DNA from: Ascaphus truei
Lineage: Eukaryota; Chordata; Amphibia; Anura; Ascaphidae
Assembly: GCA_036426205.1 (NCBI GenBank)
Contig: CM071568.1
Location: 217,797,123-217,861,122 of the forward strand
Direction of reading: 5' to 3'
DNA: 64,000 nt
The notes beneath the pieces are model-generated. The model searched no databases. It saw only the letters and a program-made list of their open reading frames with translations, and was not told where the DNA came from. Positions 29,546 through 39,965 of this stretch are shown here, in pieces. The position numbers were made by a program, and so were the translations under genes. Numbering within the stretch: position 1 is the first letter of the stretch; each line of letters begins with the position of its first letter.

Positions 29546-30144
29546 GCTGCCCCCAGGCTTTTTTAAAGACAAAAACAAATATCAAGAATCTCCAGAATAG
29601 TGGCAGAGCATTTCAACTAGAGCTGAAAAATAACTTCAGCTTTTTTGAAATACTGAATACGTGGACACTTTAACAATTATGAAAAGGTTATTAAAATTAT
29701 AGTTTAAAGCGCAGAAAATCTGGAGGAAACTAACAAAAAAGCGGATAAGAAAATATCAGATGAAAAAGCTTTTCCGCAACTGAGGTGTACTGTACCTCAA
29801 TTAAATTCTTTGGAGATTCTGGAGACATTTCATTCTCCAAGTCGCCACTCATTACTAGACCATATAACTTAGTACAAAATTAAGAGAGGAAACAAAAAAG
29901 TAATCATGCAGTAATGTAAAAATGTTGCCTATTAGGAATTAATTTAAGGCTGTCACATTGAATTAACTTAGCTCATGTATTATGCCTCAGATATTCATTT
30001 GAATGTTATAATTTCGAAACACTAAAGAATTGGAATGTTTGCTCTTTCATAAAAACAAAACAAGAGACATAAAAATGTATACATTTGTCATAAATATATA
30101 TAGTAATGCATAATCCTGCATCTTATTGCGAATAGAAACACACA
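29546..30144. other. No gene recognised
   Basis: AT-rich unique-looking sequence, no frame or repeat boundary recognised. Confidence 0.3.
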
Positions 30145-30246
30145 GGGCCATATTTACTAAGTAGTGCTATCGGAAGACTCCTTCTGGCTTAATTACTTGT
30201 ACAGGATCTACGTGTTCTTCCAGCACTAGATTGATAAATATGCACC
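30145..30246. mobile_element. Short MITE with about 30-bp inverted ends
   Basis: 'gggccatatttactaa' on the left and, inverted, 'ggtgcatatttatcaa' on the right are followed by matching 'tagtgct' and 'ggaaga' on both sides. The total is 102 bp. The 'gggccatatttactaa' type of end is common in amphibian MITEs. Confidence 0.65.
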
Positions 30247-31060
30247 ATAGTATATATTAAAAGAGTGCGGTTTGTGCTATATGTAGGACCCTGTTTGTTA
30301 CATTAAAAACATAGGTTTCATGTGTTTGCAAAGTTCTTTATCTTTCGTTCATTGACAGAACCTATTCCTTCCTTTGTATCACATTATACCTTTACATTCC
30401 TATGCTACAGGCATGCTGAAATGGGGTTACAAATTATTTCTTCCTATCCCTCATGACTCCAATTCACACTCTTCATTTATGTATACTTTGATTATCGTAA
30501 GCTCTTGTATTTTTCCATATCGACAACTGTAGCCTCCTAAGTAAAGATTGGTGGACTTGTCTGAATCCGATGCGTGGATTTCTCTAAATCCGATCCGCAC
30601 ACATTAATCCATCTGCGGATTGGGTACTAAAAAATCAGAGCTGATAACTCGCAATACATAATTAGATCTAACTAATCCTGTTTTATTCCATGTGGGATCC
30701 GAGTTTGGATTCTTAAAACCCCAAAATCTGAGGGAGAAAGAGGGGGAGAGAGAGGGATAACAAAGGCCCAGGACATAGTGAACTCAGCGTCGCTGAGCCG
30801 GGCTGAGCCGGGCTGAGCCGCGCTGAACAGATGCACAAAGCCCCTGCATCTGTTATCAGCGTGGCTATAGTTTCTCCCTCCGCATGCTTGCTGATGCGTG
30901 CGGAGGCTGAGAAACTTCCCCGAGACAGACAAGTTTGAAATTTGCCGCTCGGGGAAGCGGAGGAGCGGTGACGTGACCGCTCCCATCCAATGGGGCTGCA
31001 GCCGGTCCGGCATTACTACAGAGCCACGAGACCAGCAGAGGTGTGTGTGTACAGTATGTA

Positions 31061-31092
<32 letters not shown>

Positions 31093-31361
31093 TGTGTGTG
31101 TATATATGTGTGTGTATGTATGACTCTGCTACAGCATCTAGTGATAATAATCTCATTTTTGTAATAGAAATTGGAACATTTATTTAAATTTTCATGTGAA
31201 ACTCAGTCTGTTTAAATCGAATGCCATTGTAATGAATATTTATTGGGTAGTCACAGATTTTGATTTACCTTTCTATAAAGCCATGAATGTATGAGTTAGT
31301 CAATAAAAGTAAAGGTAGCTAGGTGTGTGGCTTGGAGTTGGAACAAGATGGTCGCTTATAG
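30247..31361. other. Unassigned region with small repeats and a (GT)n
   Basis: It contains a 10-11-bp tandem 'gctgagccgg' (four units, about 30793-30829), a hairpin CTTCCCCGAG/CTCGGGGAAG (about 30914-30957), and a (GT)n tract with TATA ending (31041-31120). No gene is recognised. Confidence 0.5.
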
Positions 31362-31728
31362 CAGGGCAGCGCAATCTTTTCACCCTGCGTCCCTCTGCCT
31401 GCTCTCCAACCCTGCTCACGTCCCCCTCCCCCACCCCTGATCGACTTCGGCGGCAAATAACGCTGCAGGATCATGACATGTCACATTGCAATGGCAACGT
31501 GACACCATGTGACCCGCAGCATCATTTGACGCCAGGTTACCATGATGACACGTCGCTGGAAGCCAAGGTACATTTAGTTACAGAGGCCTCGCGCGGTCAC
31601 CCAGAATTTGATTTAAATGCCTTGGGAAGAGTGCGGGACACCTGTAACTGCCACCCCCCCCCCCCCCCCCCCCCCGAAAATCTCTCGACCCCCCTGGAGG
31701 GTGTGCCCCCCCAGTTTGTGCACCCCTG
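31362..31728 (+). mobile_element. hAT-like MITE with 8-bp TSD
   Basis: Ends are CAGGGCAGCG and GCACCCCTG, with flanking duplications GCTTATAG (31354-31361) and GCTTAGAG (31729-31736), 7 of 8 matching. It is the second member of the family at 20155-20463, containing a long poly-C run (about 31654-31675) before the right end. An 8-bp duplication is the hAT hallmark. Confidence 0.8.
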
Positions 31729-31737
31729 GCTTAGAGT

Positions 31738-31976
31738 GTGAGTTCCGCTCAAGCAGCATCACAGATCACACCTAAATCTGAAATAGAGATATTAACACAT
31801 AACGGACAACACTTACTGACCAGTGAACTAAGGAGGGATAAAATTACGGTAGGCCAGATACGTGGTCAGCCTCTGAAAGATCCCACTAACATCACTGATT
31901 CAGAGCCAGGATCGGAGGACTCTACCCCCTTAACGAGTGGAGGAATGTAGAGCCTCTTTGGTAAGTTTAAAATTAC
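31738..31976 (+). pseudogene. N-terminal part of an L1/Tx1-type ORF1
   Basis: A polar frame (SELRRDKITVGQIRGQ, DSEPGSEDSTPLTSGGM) ends with a stop near 31950 and then reads on as SLFGKFKIT, which overlaps the start of the second ORF1 piece at 34115. The low-complexity acidic N-terminus is compatible with ORF1 but not diagnostic. The link to the second piece rests on the 15-bp repeat TAAGTTTAAAATTAC (31962-31976 and 34115-34129). Confidence 0.45.
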
Positions 31977-32159
31977 TGTAAACCATAGAGAAAAAATCTC
32001 AGGTATCAGTGCGTCTGAATAAGGGATAACATCATCATATGAATAAAGTTCTCAAAATGGATAAAGGACAGGTATCTGTAACACACCAGTTAGTTGAACT
32101 TAATGGATATGATAGAAGAACTCATTGATGGGTTAAAACATGACAATGTAGGGAGTATT
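31977..32159. other. Left part of the unit inserted in ORF1
   Basis: Unassigned 180 bp between the first 15-bp repeat and the solo LTR. Together with 33590-33784 it forms the host sequence of the LTR. Confidence 0.3.
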
Positions 32160-33493
32160 TGTGACGGTCGTGAGGATTTGGCCCGGGATTAAAGGGGTTA
32201 CCCCCCAATTGGCCAGCCTCTACTCTTACTTGGGAAGCAAGGGGTTAACTGGGCTGAGGTCCAGAAATGGGATTTAACCCCTGTTCTAACATGAAAATGT
32301 ATATTCCCCTGTTCCCATGTTTATGGTTATACCAGTGTCTGCACCACACACACTGGGGCTTAAGGGGTTAATAAGCTACAGTTTAAGAAAATACAACTGT
32401 ATTGTGTCTTTTCAGAAAATCTGGACTTCAAAAGGCTTGATTGAAGTTGAATGTGAAAAGCAGAAGGGGTTTTAGTGTACAGTATGTTAATACCTGTTTG
32501 CAGGAAGCTAGAGTGGGTTGTGAGCATTATAACTCACACTTACAAATGCCTCTGCTCCAAGAGGTCTGGGGCATTGAGTGTGTAATCTAAAACCAGGTGA
32601 CAAATGTCCCCTACCCAGGGGTCCCTGCTTCAAAGGATTTATTGATGGGGGCAAGGGGGCGGCTAGCCAAGGAGAAAATCAGAATGGGTGACCTTATTAA
32701 ATATAAGAATATTATGAGATGTCCTTGGCTGAACGTGCTAAGAGTTACATATGTGTATTCGTGGGACCAAGCCCCAACTAATGATTCTAAACACTTGATA
32801 TCTAACAGATACTAAGAGCCAGATATTAATATCTCTCTTAATTTTATTACTACATGGTAATATTTAGTCTCATTGGGAGCGTCAGGTGTGACGGAATGTA
32901 TTAATATGTCTCGCGGGCCAGTAAGTACTACTAAACTGAAGTTATGAAGTTATTTACAGTATATATGGAATTTTGGTTCTGTTGTGAAAACTGCAAACTC
33001 CCTCTGTTATGATAATGAGCAGGAAGAACATCTTGCTACAATTTACATAGCCTGGTGATCAAAGGCTAAAGTGCCTAATTGTTTATGTTGGAGGCAGGAA
33101 CTAGGAACTGTTTGGTTTTTAAGGTTGATATCTTGCAAGTCAAAAATCAGCTTCAAAGAGCTTCAAAAGGACTTTTGCTAGACGGCTCGGCGCCGTGAGT
33201 GTAGAGAAGGGGTAAAATGTTATATAAGTCAGAGTCACCCCTTACTCAGGGTCTTCATGCAAAGGCTTCATGTCTGAATGTCTTCATGCAAACGTCTTTT
33301 CGTGTCTTGGGATGATGAAGATTTGCTGTATGACCTGCCAGTCCAGATGTGACTGTTTCATAATTTCCATCTTTAAGTAAGTGTCTATATTTTGCCTGTT
33401 ATTTGTATATCTCGTGTGTTCACCTTTATCATGGAATAAATTATATTTTATCATATCTAAGTCTCGTCCCAGTTCAGATATAGTCGGTTTTTT

Positions 33494-33544
<51 letters not shown>

Positions 33545-33584
33545 TTTGGTGTAAATTACAGCCTGCCATAAAGTCACCGTGACA
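32160..33584 (+). mobile_element. Solo LTR, 1.4 kb, with perfect 5-bp TSD
   Basis: The element starts TGTGACGG, ends CACCGTGACA, and is flanked by GTATT at 32155-32159 and 33585-33589. It contains a (TA)n tract (about 33498-33545), a tandem 'gtcttcatgcaaa' (near 33250 and 33280), and GGTTAA/TTAACC-rich U3-like sequence. No coding region. It looks like an ERV- or gypsy-type LTR; the class cannot be decided without its internal region. Confidence 0.8.
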
Positions 33585-33589
33585 GTATT

Positions 33590-33784
33590 ACTCAAGTCAA
33601 CAGCTGTTGTGTTATAACAGTGATGACTCATCAAACTCCTTGGGTAGGCAATTACCCTAGAGTGTATTCTCTTCACTGCAATCCTCATGGAAACAAGGAG
33701 ATTTGTACTCATATTGCTGATATTTGTCGTCGTTTCTGGTATGTACCGTCCTTTGATGCATGCATCCAGTCCAAATGAAAACAG
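33590..33784 (-). other. Unassigned sequence with a protein-like minus-strand reading
   Basis: The minus strand stays open across this stretch. The text (GLDACIKGRYIPETTTNISN, then MRIAVKRIHSRVIAYPRS) does not look like microsatellite translation. I do not recognise a family. It lies between the solo LTR and the foldback element. Confidence 0.25.
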
Positions 33785-34115
33785 AAAAGATTCCCGTGTG
33801 GAGAGGAAAAAACGGAGCACAGCGTGTACCAAAAAAGTCTGGGGCTAAGCGTGGGTGATAGTAAAATTAATATTTATTGGAGGTGAACAACATGGAGGAG
33901 TATGGATATACCTCTAACTCGTTTCACGCTATGAAAGCGCCTTTTCAAAGAGTATCCAAGCGCTATCAGAGCTTGAAACGCGTTAGAGGTATCTCCATAC
34001 TCCTCCATGTTGTTCACCTCCAATAAACATTAATTTTATTATCACCCACGCTTAGCCTGAGACTTTTTTGGTACACGCTGTGCTCCGTTTTTTCCTCTCC
34101 ACACAGGAGTCTTTT
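33785..34115. mobile_element. 331-bp foldback element with near-complete inverted arms
   Basis: The left arm (33785 to about 33930) and the right arm (about 33970 to 34115) are inverse complements with only a few differences, including 'gtgtggagaggaaaaaacgg', 'gcacagcgtgtaccaaaaaa' and 'aacatggaggagtatgga'. The loop is about 40 bp. On the minus strand the left arm and loop hold a hammerhead-like motif. RNA from either strand would fold into a hairpin of about 150 bp. Confidence 0.85.
33907..33956 (-). ncRNA. Hammerhead-ribozyme-like motif, copy e, in the foldback element
   Basis: On the minus strand: stem I CTCT (33949-33952) with AGAG (33912-33915); core TTGAAAA (33942-33948); an extra G; stem II GCGCT with AGCGT; GAAA (33922-33925); CGAGTT with GTT as cleavage-triplet candidate. 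C3 is T and G8 is A, again a paired change. An outer GGATA/TATCC pairing would extend stem I. Confidence 0.45.
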
Positions 34116-34129
34116 AAGTTTAAAATTAC

Positions 34130-34738
34130 CTTTAAAAAATTGAGCTCTGGAAGATGGTGCATAAGTTGAGCCAAGATATAAGTGTAATGGGAGAAATAAC
34201 AGAGGCCCTAGAAACTAAAATGGAAGAGGTATTAGGCCTGCAAGTGAGAGTGGTCAAAGTTGAAGAGGTACAGTACTGGAGAATCTCCAAGATAAACAAG
34301 AAGACCTGGAAAAAATATCCAGGTGCAATGATTTTCGAATTAAAAATATACCAGAAGATGCAGAACACGCAAACATATCAAAGTTCCTCTTGAAATTCTT
34401 TCAGACCGTAGTCCCTAATACTGCTCAGGAAGAGTTTCTAATGTACAGTGTGCACCGTATGAAGTGTTTTCAAAACTTGAGCAAAGATTCTCCCAGAGAC
34501 TCTAATCAGTATGCATTATTATAAAACTAAAGAAAACTTTCTAAATGCGATTAGACTTCTACCTACTCTTCCAGATGAATACAGACACCAGCATAATTTT
34601 GCTTACGGGTGGGGATTACCCTTTAGATTGCTAGTTTCCAAAAATGGTGTTCAGACCATTATCCACATGCAGTCCAGCGTGAGAATGGTGCTCAGTCCTT
34701 ATAAGCGCTCTAAGGTGTCTTTCCAAATAGTGAGTTAA
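34130..34738 (+). pseudogene. L1/Tx1-type ORF1 (RNA-binding protein), frameshifted
   Basis: Three frames combine: a coiled-coil-like start (ISVMGEITEALETKMEEVL), the RRM-like core (ISRCNDFRIKNIPEDAEH, about 34300-34360, then YSVHRMKCFQNLSKDSPRD), and a C-terminal part from 34511 (MHYYKTKENFLNAIRL, then YGWGLPFRLLVSKNGVQTI). This order is that of L1-type ORF1 proteins, which coat the LINE RNA as trimers. At least two frameshifts and one stop break it. No ORF2 follows; the sequence is lost near 34740. Confidence 0.8.
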
Positions 34739-35339
34739 GTTATGTTCGGAATGCCTTGAGTAGTCCACATAAACAGTCCAGATATTGTGTGCTGGGAGGC
34801 GGGATTTAGCATCTAATGGTACCCCCCAGGGCATCCACAACATGCAGTGCAGTAAATCAACCTCCCCCTGCATCTATATAAGGATATTGTGTGAGAGTGG
34901 TAACAAACATAAAGGCTACTACTTTTGAAGCCCTCTCAGTAGTCTGGCATTCCTTGGTGTGCAGAATCCATTGAAAATTGGAGTCCAAAGGGTATCTGTG
35001 TGTAATGTAGCACAGCCATAGAGGACGAAAAAAAGGATCATCAAAGGGTAACTCCCATAAAAAGCATTTATTATGCTTTACAGGTTAAAAAAACTCACCT
35101 GCGTTTCGCACTATAGCGCTTTATCAAGGTGGCAGAGGAGTACTCCATGTCAAAAAAATTGTAGCTTGTGCATTCTGTGCAATTGGTCCAATTGTTCTCA
35201 GCCATCAAAGTCTAGAACATGAAAATATAAGTCGACAAATCATTTGAGCCTTGTCACAGATCCAGAAAAGCATATTCTGCTATCTGACTAGAAGTTCTGC
35301 AGTCAAAATCTTTTGTTAAAGTTGGCCTTAAAATGGACT
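34739..35339. other. Unassigned region carrying a hammerhead-like motif
   Basis: No gene is recognised. The segment 34870-35170 has repeat character and holds motif copy c on the minus strand. Confidence 0.35.
35095..35132 (-). ncRNA. Hammerhead-ribozyme-like motif, copy c
   Basis: On the minus strand: stem I CACC with GGTG (35096-35099); core TTGATAA (35121-35127), T3/A8; extra A; stem II GCGC (35116-35119) with GTGC (35108-35111); GAAA (35104-35107); then CGCA. The GT of the usual GTA triplet is missing, so stem III is broken and this copy is probably inactive. Confidence 0.4.
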
Positions 35340-35750
35340 CTTCTGAGCTAGTAATGGTGTAGCCCTCATAAGGGCATCCCTGTTAGGTTGCTGAGGACGA
35401 ACCCAATCTTACCTTGATTTTCCAGGAACATGGTCAGACGAAATGAAAGTGATTTTTTTTTTAAACTTGACATTTTTGGGGTTTCCCATCAAAGCGGTGA
35501 GACATGGGTAAGGACTGAAACAGCTGTGCAAGAGATAATTTCTACCTAAGTGACCTCTTTTGATAACGTGAGAATGGTATTCTGCAGCACAGATTTTTCT
35601 GCCCGTAAGGTGGTTACTTGACCCTGCAGGTTACAGACTTGATCCAGTAGATACTGCAGGGCATTGCAGATCTCCGGTATGTCTGCCATGTCTCTCCAGG
35701 TGGATGGAGTGTTTTTTGGCTTCAAAGTAGGAACATTTATGGGGAGTGTC
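35340..35750 (-). pseudogene. Start of a gypsy Gag, behind its 5' LTR
   Basis: On the minus strand the reading begins MADIPEICNALQYLLDQVCN, then LQGQVTTLRAEKSVLQNTIL, a coiled-coil-like start common in chromovirus-type vertebrate gypsy Gag. After frameshifts, KIGFVLSNLTG (near 35390) matches the capsid motif of the same group. Gag forms the particle. The rest of the element is absent. Confidence 0.65.
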
Positions 35751-36164
35751 TGTAATGCAAAATCACATGGGGTTATCTCTGGTAACGAGCCAAGATTCTT
35801 AATCCATGGTGCAATGGTAGCAGAGTGTCCTGGAGGAGCAGGCAGGTGGGGAAGTCTGGCGATTCAAGGTCAGGGCAGGCTGCAAACAGAAGAAAAGTAA
35901 ATCAAGCCAAAGGTCAGAGAAGGGAGCAGGCAGCATAGAAAGAGGACTAGCCGGATTCAGTACCAGGTTTTGGGAATAGTCAGCAGAAAGGCAGGGAGCT
36001 TCCAAGTAACAGTGGAACAGGATATCCTGCCTCCAGGAAAGCCAACTTGTAGTAAAGCACTGGAGGACAGTGTAGATGCCTTCTTATAGGCCATGTAAAG
36101 GCATGTGAAGCAATCAACACAGCTGACTGCTAAGGGGCTACCTTTAAGGAAGCAGTCCCTGACA
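35751..36164 (-). mobile_element. 5' LTR of a truncated gypsy element
   Basis: On the minus strand it starts TGTCAGGGACTGC and ends TGCATTACA, 414 bp. It has the pyrimidine-rich 'cctgccctgacc' texture near the 3' end and is followed by the Gag start, which fixes the orientation. No target duplication can be read because the other end is truncated. Confidence 0.7.
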
Positions 36165-36184
36165 CCAACTGATGCTTCATCTTT

Positions 36185-36660
36185 CTGGTGAGCACCGATC
36201 TTTGCATTGATATTTTCCATAACGATCTTGAGTTAACAATTGCCTTTGTTGTTATGTTGGTTGATTTCATGATAGCAGTCTTCTACTATTGACTGCGTTA
36301 CTTGATATTGGAGCATATACTACTATTATTTGAAGCCTGTATCTCTTTGCCAACTGAATAATGATTCTGGCTGCTCTTTCTGATGAACTTTCATATTCCA
36401 CTATGTTGTTTCCCAAACTCCTTTAAATGATGTGGCCTACTCCACAGATTCTTCCATGATCTGTACCTATGTAATAGAACAGGTGTCCACTTTTGAGTTC
36501 AATGAGGCCTTCATCTTTTCTTAAAACTTCACTAAGGCCAACGTTAGCCCATTTAATCTTTTCAATTCTTGCTGTGCTGCTTCACTGGAGAGAGTCCGAC
36601 AGTTGTAGGTAGCCAGCTTTTGTTTAACCTCTGGGGATTCTTAACACCCTCTACCTTCAT
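36185..36660 (-). pseudogene. RTE-type LINE endonuclease, decayed
   Basis: The minus strand can be read in pieces: NCRTLSSEAA near 36600 (endonuclease start, normally WNVRTL), LALVKF, and MENINAKIGAHQKDEASVG (about 36170-36220), corresponding to the GDFNAK motif of apurinic-type endonucleases with Asp-Phe changed. This enzyme nicks the target DNA in LINE retroposition. The gypsy LTR at 36164 interrupts or abuts it. Confidence 0.65.
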
Positions 36661-36951
36661 GCCTGTTTCCTGAACCCTGCCAAGCCCAGGGAAAATCTAG
36701 CCTCCAGAGAATGAGGGCAATTGTTTTCTGGTGTGTTGCGAATTTGAAGTTAGGGCCTTACTTTCCATGCCAGCCTCATTTATATGTTGACAATTACCTC
36801 TCCCACTTCAGCAAGGTATATTATTCAAGCTTTGATAGTATTTTAAAATTACTACCACTACATATCTCCCTGAACAACCGTTGCCACCTTCCCGCCCCTC
36901 TCAGGCAATGAGATAAGGATAGGCAATGAGATAAGGATATATATATATATA
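36661..36951. other. No gene recognised; ends in a TA run
   Basis: About 290 bp without a recognised feature. A TA run at 36938-36950 directly precedes the hAT-like terminus. Confidence 0.35.
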
Positions 36952-37516
36952 CACTGGTCGACAAATCACCCGAAAATCTACTCGCCGAACCAAAAAATCT
37001 ACTCGCCACTTAGCCCCGCCCCCAGCCCACCATTAGCCCCGCCACTAGCCCCACCCCCAGCCCTGCTTTTTAAAAACGAAATTGAATAAATTCCTAGTAA
37101 GAACAACACAGTTTATTGTATTACATTGATACTTTACTACAATTAGTCCTTGTTTCATAGTTACGTGTGTGTGTGTGTGTAAATGTCTAGAAAAAAAAGC
37201 CAGATGTGAATGACTAGTTTCCTGAACCACTTAACCAGTGCCTGGACGCCCCCGCTTCACAATATCTAAAGCAGCAATCCAACCTGGGATCTTACTTGAT
37301 CCGCAGTCCCTCAATGTCCAGGTACCTTCATTCCCGCAATGTTATACATTGGAGGGGAGGTGTTCCCTACCTGTCTTCTGGGTTAGGGGGGTTTCCGATG
37401 TCTCCCGTGTGAAGCTTGAGAGTTAGATCTGGAAGAAAGCAATATAGGTTATTTCGGTGTAGGTATAGGCAGTTAAGATATACAGGATAAATAAGATATC
37501 CAAATCCAGAGTGTGA

Positions 37517-37550
37517 GAGAATGTGGTTGTGAGAGAGAGAGAGTGGGTGT

Positions 37551-37589
<39 letters not shown>

Positions 37590-37935
37590 TGGGTGCGACA
37601 GAGAGAAAGAGTGTGGGTGCGGGTTGAGAGAGAGAGTGTGGGTACGGGTGAGAGAGAGAGAGAGGGTGCAGGTGAGAGAGAGTGTGGGTGCGGGTGAGAG
37701 AGAGAGAGACAAAGAGAGAGAGAGCGACAGACAGAGAGAGCGACAGACAGAGAGAGAGCGACAGAGAGAGAGTGACAGACAGAGAGAGCGACAGAGAGAG
37801 AGAGAGCGACAGAAAGAGAGAGCGACAGACAGAGAGAGAATGCAACAGACAGATGGGGAGAGAGAGCAACAGAGAGAGAGAGCGACAGACAGAGAGCGAC
37901 AGACAGAGAGAGTGGCACCAGAGATAGGGGAGCAG
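37517..37935 (+). repeat. (GA)n-rich minisatellite with GTGTGGGTGCGG and GACAGACA spacers
   Basis: GA runs alternate with 'gtgtgggtgcgg' in the first half and with 'gacagacagagag' in the second. Frames across it on both strands are pure artefacts of the repeat (Ser/Leu on one strand, Arg/Glu on the other). Confidence 0.95.
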
Positions 37936-38109
37936 ATGACAGATAGTGAGAGTGACAGCAGACGATATAGAAGAGCGAAGACACAGATGAGAATTAGAGG
38001 CGCAAAGGGAGACAGAGCGACCCATGACAGACGTGGGAAAACGACACAGTCGTAGGAGGAGAGCGTGTAGGGCTGAGACTTGTCGACGGGGCGTTTGACT
38101 GTGACGGCG

Positions 38110-38880
38110 TGACATCAGCGCAGGTCTCTAGATGAACTAGTGTGGCAGGGGGGTGTATTGAGGCTGTAGAGTAGGGGGAGAAAGGGAAGAAGGAGTGTTT
38201 GACGGTGGGTTTGACGAGGCCTATGTGATGCCAGATGGGAATGCATGGTGTGAAGTGTTGCGTTATGACTGATTGTGCAGTGTAGAGAGGTGACGTGATA
38301 GGTGTTGTGACGGTTGGACTGCGTAGAACAGGGGTTCCGGGGCGACAGAAACATGAAGTGACGGCGAACGAGACGTCGCACACAGGGGGGACTGTGACCC
38401 AGGAGTAGAGGAGGGGAGGTGACTGTTGAAGGTGAGGGTGGTGACTTTTGTGACAGGGGTGGTGACTTGTGTGACAGTATGGTTGACACGAGCAATAGGG
38501 GAGGTGACACAGTGACAGGGTGAGGGGTGACATGGGAACACGAGCGAGGAGGGTGAGTGAAAGGGGCACTGTGACGGGTGAATGTGACGGGTGACTGTGA
38601 CAGGGGAAGGTGACAGGGTGACTGAGGCAGGGTGACTGTGACAGGGTGACTTGACAGGAGGGTGCATGTGTAGCAGCGGGAGGGTGACAGGGGAGGGTGA
38701 CAGGGTGATTGTGACAGGGTGACTGTAACAGGGGAGGGTGCGGTGATCGGTGGAGAGGTAGGACAGGGTGACGTGTGGCACGGAGGGTGACTGTTGACAG
38801 GGGACGGGTGTGTACAGGGTGACTGTGAACAGGGGAGGGTGACTGTGACAGGGGGAGGGTGAAGGGAGTGTCTACACCAC
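38110..38880 (+). repeat. GGTGACTGTGACAGGG-type minisatellite
   Basis: Irregular units of about 8-25 bp built from 'gggtgac', 'tgtgacagg' and 'gggagg' extend over about 770 bp, most regular at 38560-38870. The long minus-strand frames here (Pro/His/Ser-rich) reflect the repeat. Confidence 0.9.
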
Positions 38881-39560
38881 ACACCACTACATGATGCAGC
38901 TTGGATGGGGGGGGAAGCAGGCGATCGAGCAGGCAGTCCCCCGCCGCCCCCTCGTACACCAGGGCGCTCTATGCCACGACAGCCACTGCCCCGCTACCTC
39001 ACACTGACCATCTCCCGCACTGGCATCCCGCTTCCGCCCGCCGCCCCACCACCCCCCCTCGCACCCCACTCCTGCCTGCAGGCGAGGGAGCGTCGGGAGG
39101 GCAAAGGACTGCATTGGCCCCTTCCGAGGAGGAACTGAACACCCCAGCCCTGCCACCCTCGGGTGGGCAGCGCCGCCAAAGACGGAGGAGCGGGATTGCC
39201 ACTCGCGCCCCTCCCCCCCTCCGCTCCACACACAAATGTTTAAGTGTAGATGCCGGGGGGGCCCACGGGACACCCAGTGGAACAAATGGGGGACCGCACG
39301 GGGCAACAAAGGGGGCCGCAGGGGACATGCCAGGGGGCCGCACGGGGGGGCAAGGGAAGATGGACCACAAGGGGGGACGCAGGCACTGGAGGCAGGGAAT
39401 AACATACATACCTTTTCCTGAATTGAAAGGAAAAGGCAGGTTCAATTCCCAGTGGCTGCTGCGGGGGGGGGGGGTGGGGTGGGAATTCTGGCAGCACGTT
39501 GTCGCGTCACACAAATCAGGAAGAGGGATTACATTTTTTTTTTTACAAACAAAGAACCGC
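38881..39560 (+). other. CpG-rich segment with a 243-codon frame judged non-coding
   Basis: A frame at 38901-39632 runs 243 codons, but it is Gly/Arg/Pro/Thr-rich, overlaps equally long frames on the other strand, and ends in the TIR. CpG richness removes stop codons by chance. No domain is recognised. Confidence 0.5.
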
Positions 39561-39626
39561 GTGCGCTGCGCAGCCATGAGGGGGGTCACCAGGGGCGACC
39601 AGGCGTCCGTATTTGTTGAGCACTGT

Positions 39627-39965
39627 GTATAATATATATATATATATATTATAGATATTATATATACTGTATAATATATTTATACAATATAAATATAATG
39701 ATCTATGTATATATATAATATAGAATTTAATATGATATATATATACAGTGGTCGACAAATCACCCAAAAATCTACTCGCCACACTAGTACCAAACGTGTG
39801 CTGTTTGGCCAATAGAGCTTGCCACGAATGTTAAATCCAAGCGCCCGGTGTGCAAATGTATAGGTTGTCGAAACACATATATATATATAGATATAATATA
39901 TATATATATATATAATATAGATATGTATACAGTATATATATAGATAGATATATAGATATAAAACA
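39627..39965. repeat. TA tracts around a second hAT-like terminus
   Basis: TA-rich 39627-39740 is followed by CAGTGGTCGACAAATCACCC at 39746, a near copy of the terminus at 36952, then about 120 bp ending 'ggttgtcgaaacac' and another TA tract (about 39877-39960). The 130-bp piece may be a short MITE of the same family. Confidence 0.6.

Larger units (their letters stand above)
36952..39626. mobile_element. hAT-like element, 2.7 kb, filled with minisatellites
   Basis: Left end CACTGGTCGACAAATC and right end (inverted) CACAGTGCTCAACAAATA form imperfect terminal inverted repeats; a third such end is at 39746. CAGTG-type ends suggest hAT. Flanks are TA-rich so the 8-bp duplication cannot be verified. 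The interior has no transposase; it is composed of GA-rich and GTGACAGGG-type tandem repeats and a CpG-rich segment, so it is non-autonomous. Confidence 0.55.

Noticed and set aside
30898..31187. 88- and 65-codon frames
   Set aside because: They run through the (GT)n tract and have no family resemblance.
37367..38115. Frames of 205-230 codons, Ser/Leu-rich, on the minus strand
   Set aside because: They are translations of the GA-rich minisatellite; equally long frames exist on the other strand.
37994..38959. 321-codon minus-strand frame, Pro/His/Ser-rich
   Set aside because: Translation of the GTGACAGGG minisatellite.
38901..39632. 243-codon plus-strand frame
   Set aside because: CpG-rich DNA with overlapping long frames on both strands, no domain, and it ends in a transposon terminus.
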